Positions 52,552 to 59,602 of a stretch of 64,000 bases of DNA are shown piece after piece. The stretch is from Gemmatimonadota bacterium (GTDB lineage Bacteria; Gemmatimonadota; Gemmatimonadetes; Gemmatimonadales; GWC2-71-9), in assembly GCA_040388535.1 (NCBI GenBank), contig JAZKBR010000002.1:1148838-1212837 (forward strand), read 5' to 3'. The translations under genes and the position numbers were made by a program. The notes below the pieces were generated by a model. It had not been told where the DNA came from. It worked only from the letters and a program-made list of their open reading frames with translations, and ran no database searches. The first letter of the stretch is position 1, and each line of letters begins with the position of its first letter.

Positions 52552-53568
52552 ATGCGATCGTCCTTGCTCGCGATTCTCTTCACCCTCGTCACTGCTGCCA
52601 ACGCGCAGCGCGCCCCGACGACGGCCGTGATCTTCGGCATCGGCGCCCCTTCGGGGAATGACTCGCCCGCGAAGCTCGGGCCGGTGGCGATCGATCGCAG
52701 CGGCCGGATCTTCCACCTCGACGTGGCCGAGGCGTCGATTGTGGCGTACTCGGGCGCGGGGAAGCGACTCTTCGCCATCGGCCGACGAGGCGATGGGCCG
52801 GGCGAGTTCCGGAAACCAGTCGCAATGGTGATCGATAGCGCCAACCATCTGCTCGTGATGGACGAGGCGCAGCGAGCGGTACATCGATTCGATCTGTCGC
52901 GGTCAGGCCCGCCGCGCCTTCTCGACCGGATTCCGGTCCCGCTGACCGGCCATTCGATCTGTATTCTCGGGAGCCAGCTGGTGGTGCTGAAATCATCGTC
53001 GGCAAGTGCCCCGGTGATTCACCTGCTCGCACTCCAGGATGGCGGTGCCACAATCGTGCGCAGCTTCGCGCCGGCCAACATCGTTGACAAGCGCGCCAGC
53101 AGCATCGTGATCCGGATGATGCTCCTCGATGAAGGCCGACTCGCCTGCAACTCAGCGCAGCAGCTGGTTGCGCTCGCAGCCGAGGGGAGTGGCACGTTCC
53201 ACGTGTATGACAAGCGCGGCAGCGAAGTAGCGAGGGGAGCGGTTCCGGGGTTCGCCGAAATACCGGTGATGCAAGACGGCCCCGAGCGGTTCATAGTACG
53301 GGCAGGGCCCGGAGGGGTGATGTCCATCTCGGCGATGGAGGTCGCGGCCGATGGCAGTGTCGCGCTGCAGGCGAGTACCCAACCTCGCGATTATTCGTCC
53401 GCGCAGGGGCCATCGCAGCAATTCTGGTTCGACCCCGCTGGTCGGCTCACGCGAAAGGCAGCTCCCACGCGGATGTGGCGCGTTGCCGCTCGCGACGGCA
53501 TACTCCTCTGCGGTCTCGCGGAGCCGGAGCCCACGCTGGTGGTGACGACTGCGGGGAGTTGTCCTTAG
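52552..53568 (+). CDS. Secreted six-bladed beta-propeller protein
   Basis: 338 residues, starting three bases after the previous stop. Signal peptide SSLLAILFTLVTAANAQ. The first blade reads LGPVAIDRSGRIFHLDVAEA, then GRRGDGPGEF at about residues 77-86, and VMDEAQRAVHRFDLSRSG. Three Cys (HSICILG, LACNSAQQ, ILLCGLAE) and a C-terminal Cys (AGSCP). Shorter than its neighbours. It is probably co-transcribed with 51337. Confidence 0.84.
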   Translation: MRSSLLAILFTLVTAANAQRAPTTAVIFGIGAPSGNDSPAKLGPVAIDRSGRIFHLDVAEASIVAYSGAGKRLFAIGRRGDGPGEFRKPVAMVIDSANHLLVMDEAQRAVHRFDLSRSGPPRLLDRIPVPLTGHSICILGSQLVVLKSSSASAPVIHLLALQDGGATIVRSFAPANIVDKRASSIVIRMMLLDEGRLACNSAQQLVALAAEGSGTFHVYDKRGSEVARGAVPGFAEIPVMQDGPERFIVRAGPGGVMSISAMEVAADGSVALQASTQPRDYSSAQGPSQQFWFDPAGRLTRKAAPTRMWRVAARDGILLCGLAEPEPTLVVTTAGSCP

Positions 53569-53629
53569 CGCCAGCGACCGACTTGCGCCCCCACTATAGC
53601 ACGGGCACTTTTCGACCGCCTTCCCAGCT

Positions 53630-53674
53630 CATCGATCGTCCTATCGGCCCCCGCTATAGGGTATCGCTATCCGC
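53630..53674 (+). repeat. Shared 5' leader repeat, copy 2
   Basis: CAGCTCATCGATCGTCCTAT, then CGGCCCCCGCTATAGGGTAT and CGCTATCCGC; same as 49086-49130 apart from a few bases and an ATCG duplication. An extra partial CCCACTATAGC lies at about 53589. It leads into the lipoprotein gene at 53684. Confidence 0.8.
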
Positions 53675-53683
53675 ATTGCCACG

Positions 53684-54838
53684 ATGGCCTCCCTCCTGCT
53701 TGCCATCACCGGTTGCTCGACCGGTGCGCCTCGCAGTGCCACGAACGGGGCAGCGTCGAGCGGCGTGATCCCCGAACAGATCATCAGCGCGCGCGACACC
53801 ACCCCCGCATGCCCCCAGTGCGTCATCGCACTCGATTCTCTCACGACCCTCGGCCTCGAAGATGATTCGGTCACCCCACGCGACCCGACGAGCGTCGTTC
53901 AGGGAGCTGATCAGTTGTTCTATGTGGCGCCGATGTCGGAACAGGGGCGAGTCGGCGTCTATGGCTGGGACGGCCATCTGGTTCGACTGCTCGGCCGCAC
54001 CGGAGACGGACCAGGCGAACTCCGCTGGGCGGCCTCCGTGGCCGCCGCCCCGGATGGATCCCTCGGCGTGCTCGATTTCAACCGGATCCTCTGGTATCCA
54101 CTCCTGGGCGGCGCACCGATCACCCAAGTGCTCGACCAGCCCCTCGGAGAATTCCGGACGCTTGCGCTGCCGGGTCGTGGTCTCGTAGTGGCGACCGAGC
54201 AGTCGATGCCGGGTCGAGCGTTTGTGTATGTCGATTCATTGGGGAATCGCCGCGACTTTGGGGACTCCCTCAAGGCCCGCGCCACGGTCGGCGATGGCTT
54301 TGCACCCCATTCGCTCGCCGCTTCTGGCGGCGGCCACTTCTACGCGATGCCGTGGTACAACACACCCAGGATCGATGAATGGGACACGAACGGCCGCCTC
54401 CTCCGACGCTATCAGCTGCCGGCGCCGTGGTTCACACCATATGGGATCGAGCCACTCCGTGAACTGCAACGTGTCGGGGTGCGTGGCCTGCGGCTCGCCA
54501 TCTCAAGCAGCGCGTGGCGTGATAGGGCTGGACTGCTCTGGACCATCACCAACGTCGCCGATCCGCGCTGGAAGGTGGTCGCCGACATTGGCCAGAAGGA
54601 TGAACTGGGCGCCCGACAGCCACTCCTTTCCGGCTACGACAAGCGCCTGGTGCAGGATGCGATCATTGCGGTCTATCGTGTGACCGACACGTCTGTGGCG
54701 CTGGTTGCGTCGCGGCGCGTGGATATGCCACTCTCACGATTCCTCTCCGATAGTGTCGTGGCCGAGCGGACCCAGGCAGGTCGCGAGGATGTGGGGTTCA
54801 ATCTCTTCCGATACAGGCTCCGTGGGCTCTTGCAATGA
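53684..54838 (+). CDS. Six-bladed beta-propeller lipoprotein
   Basis: 384 residues from ATG 53684. The lipobox is LAITGC near residue 11, giving a very short n-region without a basic residue. The frame is open upstream through ATCCGC and ATTGCC of the leader repeat, so a start in the repeat is possible. The signature GRTGDGPGEL is near residue 104. Two adjacent Cys (TPACPQCVIAL) follow the lipid Cys. The last blade is LFRYRLRGL. The stop is 28 bases before the next GTG. Confidence 0.83.
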   Translation: MASLLLAITGCSTGAPRSATNGAASSGVIPEQIISARDTTPACPQCVIALDSLTTLGLEDDSVTPRDPTSVVQGADQLFYVAPMSEQGRVGVYGWDGHLVRLLGRTGDGPGELRWAASVAAAPDGSLGVLDFNRILWYPLLGGAPITQVLDQPLGEFRTLALPGRGLVVATEQSMPGRAFVYVDSLGNRRDFGDSLKARATVGDGFAPHSLAASGGGHFYAMPWYNTPRIDEWDTNGRLLRRYQLPAPWFTPYGIEPLRELQRVGVRGLRLAISSSAWRDRAGLLWTITNVADPRWKVVADIGQKDELGARQPLLSGYDKRLVQDAIIAVYRVTDTSVALVASRRVDMPLSRFLSDSVVAERTQAGREDVGFNLFRYRLRGLLQ

Positions 54839-54866
54839 TCACATCTCATCGCAGAGGAGCAACCGG

Positions 54867-56084
54867 GTGAATCGCGCCACCTTGCTCAGCACTGCCCTCG
54901 CGATCACGCCGGCGTTGCTCGCAGCCCAATCGCCGCAGGAACATCGGCGAATTCATGGAGACACGACCTTCGTCACCTCCTCGAAAGCCGCTCATGTTCC
55001 AATACTCGAAGCCACTCGACTCCGCACACTCACCGCTGGGCCCGATGGCGCTCCATTCGGCCGCATCGACGCACTGGCACTCGGCCCCAACGGCAGCCTT
55101 GCCGTGTTCGATGGCAACGGCAACACCGGCCCCGAGCTGAGTATCCTGTCGCCAGGTGCCAGCGCACTCAGGCGTATTGGCCGCGAGGGCGATGGTCCTG
55201 GTGAATATCGTGGCGGCGGGCCTGGGCTCGCGATTGCGGCCGACGGCACCATTCTGTTGCGTCAGTTGAAGGGCGTGATCAACCGTTATCGGGCCGATGG
55301 CCGATTCATTAACTCGTTCTTCATCAGTGGGATTGGCGGGCTCATCGACATCTTTCCCGGACCGCACCACACTTTCTACACCCACGCAGGGCCCACCCGC
55401 GGCGCCGCACAATTTTCATTTCTTCAGTTGCCACTACTCCAGCTGGACAGCATGGGAGTGATCCTCGATACCGTCCCGGCCCCGCCGCCAACAGCGGGTG
55501 CCGTTGATTCGAAGTTCGCTCTGTCGGTGCTTTGGACCGTCATTCCCGATGGCAGGAGGCTCGCACTCCGATCGGACAAGCTCGGATATACCCTACAGGC
55601 GCTAGAACCGAGGGCTAGCCTGCTCCGAACCGATGTCGAGGCGACGCCGCCACGATTTCTGCCAGAGGAGCGACAGGAATTGCAGCTCGTGCTCGACTTC
55701 GGCCAGCGGCTGCCGCCGGGGATGCGGAGCCCGATCACTCGCATGCCTGAGCTGAAACAGCTCCTCGCCGGGGCGCCTGCGTTCGACTGGTCGCAGCGCA
55801 TCTGGCTGCCGGTACACACCGCAGGCGTGAAGCAGGGAATCCGCGCGCTTGGCAGGCACGAGAGTGCTCGAGGCCAGGTTGAGTCCGTCAGCGTCAGCTA
55901 CGATGAACCACCAGAATTCGCCTCATTCGATCTCTCCGGTCACTACTACGGGCGCGTCCGCTTTCCCCTCGGCGCCACTCGGTTGGTGTTCTTCGGCAAC
56001 ACCGCGTGGGGAGTCATCACTGGCCCCGATGATGAGCCGGCACTCGCTGAGTTTCGGCTGCCGGCGGCGCTCGATGCTCACTAG
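54867..56084 (+). CDS. Secreted six-bladed beta-propeller protein (subfamily A)
   Basis: 405 residues from GTG 54867, with GAGGAG seven bases upstream; the frame extends to 54705 inside the previous gene but has no signal there. Signal peptide LLSTALAITPALLAAQ. Subfamily A marks are APFGRIDALALGPNGSLAVF, GREGDGPGEY (about 105-114), FASFDLSGHYYGRVRFPLGA and GNTAWGVITGPDDEPALAEF. It overlaps the next gene by 11 bases. Confidence 0.86.
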   Translation: MNRATLLSTALAITPALLAAQSPQEHRRIHGDTTFVTSSKAAHVPILEATRLRTLTAGPDGAPFGRIDALALGPNGSLAVFDGNGNTGPELSILSPGASALRRIGREGDGPGEYRGGGPGLAIAADGTILLRQLKGVINRYRADGRFINSFFISGIGGLIDIFPGPHHTFYTHAGPTRGAAQFSFLQLPLLQLDSMGVILDTVPAPPPTAGAVDSKFALSVLWTVIPDGRRLALRSDKLGYTLQALEPRASLLRTDVEATPPRFLPEERQELQLVLDFGQRLPPGMRSPITRMPELKQLLAGAPAFDWSQRIWLPVHTAGVKQGIRALGRHESARGQVESVSVSYDEPPEFASFDLSGHYYGRVRFPLGATRLVFFGNTAWGVITGPDDEPALAEFRLPAALDAH

Positions 56085-57075
56085 TGGGACAAGGTTACGG
56101 GCCGTACTTCCCGTGGTGTGCGTCCTTGCCATCGGCTGTCGCAGTGCAGCTCCAGCCGGAAGAGTTGTGGTCGACCTGCAGTGGGATACCGTCTGGCAAA
56201 GCGGCAAGGCTGGCTTGGATTCCGCGCTGTTGGCGCCAAGTCTTCTGACCTACAATCGCGGCACCCTCTACGTGTTCGACAACGCCGAGGCGCGGATAGT
56301 GGCGCTGGATGCGACAACGGGTGCATCGCGCTGGAAGGTGGGCCGCGCTGGCGCTGGGCCCCTGGAGTTCGGTGGCGTCGCAGCGATTGCCCCGGATCGC
56401 GACGGAGGGGTCGCCGTTGTCGACATCCGCGACCGGCGCGTTACGCGCTGGAGCGGCAATGGCGAGCTCGTGGGCACCATCTCGCTCGGCGCGATGGGCG
56501 GGCAGCCGAACCAACTCTGCGCGCTCAGCAATGACCGACTACTTCTCGCCGACGTCTTTGCAGCGAGCCTCAACGAAATGGATTCCACCGGAAAGCCGGT
56601 CGCGAAGCGCGCCCCGATCTGGCCAGATCTCGTGGGCGCGAAGTGGGAGTCGCATCAGGTGGTGCTGCGGAACAGTCCCGATCTGGCCCTCTGCATCGCG
56701 GCACTCACATCAGGTCGCGGCTTCGCGATTCTTACGGAGCGTAGGCCACCGAGGGTCGTTCGGTATGTCGAGAGCTTCGACGCCTATGCCGTTGGGCCTC
56801 GCAAGGATGAAAAGGAGATGAGCTACTGGGCCACGTTCGATGCGGCGATCACCGCCGACACCGTGATGGTGCTCTTCGCAGGGCGGACCGCGGATCTGAA
56901 CCGCCTGATTGACCGCTACAGCGCGACGTCGGGCGGCTATCTCGACAGCTATCGCTTGCCCTTCGCAACGAAGCGCTTCGCAGCGGGTGGCGGCCTGATC
57001 TTCGTGGCGGACTCCACCGGCACCAGCGTGCTTGGCCTTCGTCCGGGTCGTCTCAAATCGGTTTCCGGGAGGTAA
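56074..57075 (+). CDS. Six-bladed beta-propeller lipoprotein, degenerate signature
   Basis: 333 residues from ATG 56074, inside the end of the previous gene. Lipobox VLAIGC. The blade signature is GRAGAGPLEF (about residue 90) with Leu for the usual Gly. Other blades: LYVFDNAEARIVALDATTGA, VAVVDIRDRRVTRWSGNGEL, LLLADVFAASLNEMDSTGKP. The close is FVADSTGTSVLGLRPGRL. Tight overlap and eight-base gap to the next CDS mean an operon. Confidence 0.84.
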   Translation: MLTSGTRLRAVLPVVCVLAIGCRSAAPAGRVVVDLQWDTVWQSGKAGLDSALLAPSLLTYNRGTLYVFDNAEARIVALDATTGASRWKVGRAGAGPLEFGGVAAIAPDRDGGVAVVDIRDRRVTRWSGNGELVGTISLGAMGGQPNQLCALSNDRLLLADVFAASLNEMDSTGKPVAKRAPIWPDLVGAKWESHQVVLRNSPDLALCIAALTSGRGFAILTERRPPRVVRYVESFDAYAVGPRKDEKEMSYWATFDAAITADTVMVLFAGRTADLNRLIDRYSATSGGYLDSYRLPFATKRFAAGGGLIFVADSTGTSVLGLRPGRLKSVSGR

Positions 57076-57083
57076 TCGAAGAT

Positions 57084-58172
57084 ATGAAGGACAACTTAGT
57101 GCGACACCGCGCCTTGATTGGCGCAGCCCTCGCCATCACCGCCACTGCCCACCCCTGCGCAGCCCAGCGCGCGCTCGACTTCACGCGCGCACCGGAGCGC
57201 ACCATCAGCACCGGCGTCACCAGCGTGAGTCACGGGATCCAGATCGCCGATGGCCGCTTCGTCTTCGCCGATATGACGACGCCGGCCATCATCGTCGCCG
57301 ACTTTGCCAACGACAAGCTCGTCACCCTCGGCCACAAGGGCGCGGGCCCGAACGAGTATCGGGCCCCCGTGGGCGCGGTCACTGATGGCGCTGGTGGTGC
57401 CGTCGTCCCCGATATGGCGCTCGGGCGCGCGCTCGGCGTCAGCGCTGCCGGGGCGCTGACCGGCACCCGCTTCAGCAGCAACGACCTCAACGGCGCCGGG
57501 CTCGCGACGGTGCGCGGGATGAATCGCGATGGCACGCTCTTCTATGCCGGGCGACCGCCGCAGGGTCGACCCGATTCGCTGCTGATCCTGCGCGGGCTCC
57601 CCGCATCGGCCACGCCGCAAACCATCGGGTACTGGCCGATGGTGCCGGTGACGTTCGGCCCGCCGGTTACCGGAGCTGACGGCCGAGTGTCGCGCTCCAT
57701 TCTTGGGGGATCCTGGGCGAACCGCACCGAATGGGTCTCGCTTCCCAACGAGACCGTCGCGATTGTCCGGCCGCTGCCGTTCCGCGTCGACATCTTCCAC
57801 CCGGATGGCTCACGAATCATCGGACAGGCCGTCGACTTCCGGCCGGTACTCTTCGACGACAAGGTAAAGGCCGCCTATCGTGAGCAGCGCGGGCCGATTC
57901 CCGACGGCAATTTCCCGGCTGCGCTGCCGCGCTTCGAAAGTGGGGACGACGTCATCGCCTCCGACCGCAACGAGGTCTGGGTCCAGCGACTGCGGCCGCC
58001 GTCAGACCAGGTGCCCGTGTACGACATCTTCGACGGCAACGCGCGCTACACCGGCACGGCGAAGCTCCGGAACGCTTCAAAGGTTGTCGGCTTCGGGCCG
58101 GGTGTGGTGTATGTCGCGCGCGAAGCCGCCGAGGATGGCTTCTGGTATCTGGAGCGGTATCGCAGGCCGTAG
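57084..58172 (+). CDS. Secreted six-bladed beta-propeller protein, degenerate signature
   Basis: 362 residues. Signal peptide LIGAALAITATAHPCAAQ. The signature appears as GHKGAGPNEY (about residue 83), with Asn for Gly. Blades: FVFADMTTPAIIVADFANDK, VVPDMALGRALGVSAAG, VDIFHPDGSRIIGQAVDF, VWVQRLRPPSDQVPVYDIFD. The last is YVAREAAEDGFWYLERY. It is the final member of the propeller island. Confidence 0.83.
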   Translation: MKDNLVRHRALIGAALAITATAHPCAAQRALDFTRAPERTISTGVTSVSHGIQIADGRFVFADMTTPAIIVADFANDKLVTLGHKGAGPNEYRAPVGAVTDGAGGAVVPDMALGRALGVSAAGALTGTRFSSNDLNGAGLATVRGMNRDGTLFYAGRPPQGRPDSLLILRGLPASATPQTIGYWPMVPVTFGPPVTGADGRVSRSILGGSWANRTEWVSLPNETVAIVRPLPFRVDIFHPDGSRIIGQAVDFRPVLFDDKVKAAYREQRGPIPDGNFPAALPRFESGDDVIASDRNEVWVQRLRPPSDQVPVYDIFDGNARYTGTAKLRNASKVVGFGPGVVYVAREAAEDGFWYLERYRRP

Positions 58173-58224
58173 CGCAGCTCGGTTCGGGCGCTCGATCCGC
58201 GTTTTGTGGTACGCTTGTGCCGAA

Positions 58225-58252
58225 CGGGAAGGGGTGATAGCGTGTATATACA
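58225..58252 (+). promoter_or_regulatory. Candidate promoter and operator of brnTA
   Basis: A TTGTGC (about 58215) and TAGCGT (about 58238) pair separated by 17 bases is overlapped at its downstream edge by the perfect palindrome TGTATATACA (58243-58252), 15 bases before the ATG. BrnA antitoxins repress their own operon, so this is a likely site. Confidence 0.5.
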
Positions 58253-58267
58253 GCCGCATCGTAGGCG

Positions 58268-58561
58268 ATGCGATTCACCTGGGACCCCAACAAGAGTGAG
58301 AGGACCCGCCTCGAACGCGGCTTCGACTTCGATTTTGCCAGCGCAAGCTTCGCCGGGCGGACTGTCGAATGGGATGATGTCCGGCGCGACTACGGTGAGC
58401 GGCGCATCGTGGCGGTCGGGGCAACTCGAGGCAGGATCCTGACCATCTGCTATACCGATCGGATGCAAGCAGGAGAGCACGTCGAGCGTCGCATCATTTC
58501 AGCCCGAAGGAGTAACCCCCGTGAGAAGAAATCGTACGCGGCTGGTGGTGAAAACGGCTGA
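58268..58561 (+). CDS. brnT: BrnT family toxin
   Basis: 97 residues. BrnT toxins are small RelE-like ribonucleases. The start MRFTWDPNKSERTRLERGFD is the standard BrnT opening (WDPxKxxxNxxKHGI-type), followed by FDFASASFAGRTVEWDD, RRIVAVGATRGRILTICYTD and ERRIISARRSNPREKKSY, which includes the IISAR.A..E...Y tail typical of the family. The last 41 bases overlap the antitoxin gene, as is usual. Unlike common members, the KHG is replaced by RG, so its activity is unsure. Confidence 0.87.
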   Translation: MRFTWDPNKSERTRLERGFDFDFASASFAGRTVEWDDVRRDYGERRIVAVGATRGRILTICYTDRMQAGEHVERRIISARRSNPREKKSYAAGGENG

Positions 58562-58868
58562 CCAGCTGGGGCCGGGCTTCGCCGATTTCGCGCGTATGGA
58601 CGCGATGACCGAGGAGGAGATCGAACGTACCTCTCCCCCGGAACTTGCCAATCTTCCTGATGATTTCTGGGTGGGTGGGAGAGTGGTCGAGCCCGTCATC
58701 AAGCTTCCGATCTCTATCCGAGTGGATGAGGACGTGCTCGACTGGTTTCGCAGCCAGGGTCCGCGCTACCAGACCAAGATGAACGCGGTGCTGCGCGCAC
58801 ATATGAAGGAGCATGCCAAGCCAGCGGCACGAAAGCCGGCGCCACGGAAGAAGCGCGCGAAGTCGTAA
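58521..58868 (+). CDS. brnA: BrnA family antitoxin
   Basis: 115 residues from GTG 58521, with AGGAG eight bases upstream. The N-terminal part (DAMTEEEIERTSPPELANLP) is followed by DDFWVGGRVVEP and the ribbon-helix-helix region KLPISIRVDEDVLDWFRSQG, then YQTKMNAVLRAHM. The tail is rich in Lys, Arg and Ala. It binds and neutralises BrnT and represses the operon. Confidence 0.87.
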   Translation: MRRNRTRLVVKTADQLGPGFADFARMDAMTEEEIERTSPPELANLPDDFWVGGRVVEPVIKLPISIRVDEDVLDWFRSQGPRYQTKMNAVLRAHMKEHAKPAARKPAPRKKRAKS

Positions 58869-58870
58869 GC

Positions 58871-58899
58871 TTGTCAATACCGTTCGACGGCCATAGCAT
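58871..58899 (+). promoter_or_regulatory. Candidate promoter of the VapB-like/VapC pair
   Basis: TTGTCA (58871-58876), 17 bases, TAGCAT (58894-58899). The ATG is 23 bases further on with GGAGG between. Confidence 0.55.
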
Positions 58900-58921
58900 A
58901 TGTAGAGCGGAGGACGAACCA

Positions 58922-59152
58922 ATGGGCACACCGGCGAAGGGCCCGCGCCTCAGGCGCAAGAATGTCATTCTCGATCAGCGCAAGATCGATCGGGCCAAGC
59001 GTGTGCTGGGTGCGGCGACCGAGACCGAGACCATCAGTCGTGCCCTCGATGCCGTGGCTGAAATGGCACGATTCCAGGCCGAGGTCGACGCGGGGCTGGA
59101 GGGTCTGGTGGGCCGCGGTGGCTTCCTCGACGCCTTCAACACCGCGTTGTAG
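58922..59152 (+). CDS. VapB-like antitoxin
   Basis: 76 residues from ATG 58922 with GGAGG eight bases upstream; a start at 58871 is inside the promoter and is not favoured. The sequence (RRKNVILDQRKIDRAKRVLG, AATETETISRALDAVAEMAR) has the compact basic N-terminus and alpha-helical pair of ribbon-helix-helix antitoxins that go with PIN toxins. The C-terminal end (GLVGRGGFLDAFNTAL) would wrap the toxin. It precedes the PIN gene by six bases. Confidence 0.75.
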   Translation: MGTPAKGPRLRRKNVILDQRKIDRAKRVLGAATETETISRALDAVAEMARFQAEVDAGLEGLVGRGGFLDAFNTAL

Positions 59153-59158
59153 TCACCG

Positions 59159-59596
59159 GTGTTGCTCCTCGATTCGAATATCTACATCGCGGCGTTCAAT
59201 GACTCGGCCTTCGGCAGGTCGTTTCGGGAATTCCATCGGGCGCAATTGCCGCAACTTCTCCTCAGTGCCGTGGTCGCCCACGAGTTGCTCGTGGGGGCCC
59301 GGACCCCGCGCAAGCTGCGTGACCTGACCCGGGGACTGCTCGAGCCGTTTCGCACAAGGCGGCGGCTGCACACTCCCGGATACTCGACCTGGCAGCTGGC
59401 CGCTGGCATCGACCGGCGCCTGCGGATCAGCGGCAAGTACGCCGCGAGCTTGGCGCAGCGGAGCTTCGCGAACGACCTCCTCATCGCGGCGACGGCACGC
59501 GAACTCGGCGCTACCATCGTGACCAGCAACCTCAGTGACTTCAGGCTGATCGCCGACGTCGTTCCCATCAAATTCGTCGCCCCCTGGCCGAGCTGA
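59159..59596 (+). CDS. PIN-domain toxin (VapC family)
   Basis: 145 residues from a GTG. The acidic residues of the PIN RNase site are visible: LLLDSNIYIAAF (first Asp), HELLVGART (Glu), FANDLLIAATARELGATIV (Asp) and TSNLSDFRLI (last Asp). VapC toxins cut tRNA or rRNA, and the upstream protein is the antitoxin. It is directly downstream of brnTA, so two unrelated toxin-antitoxin pairs are adjacent. The stop is six bases before the next ATG. Confidence 0.9.
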   Translation: MLLLDSNIYIAAFNDSAFGRSFREFHRAQLPQLLLSAVVAHELLVGARTPRKLRDLTRGLLEPFRTRRRLHTPGYSTWQLAAGIDRRLRISGKYAASLAQRSFANDLLIAATARELGATIVTSNLSDFRLIADVVPIKFVAPWPS

Positions 59597-59602
59597 GGGT
59601 TG

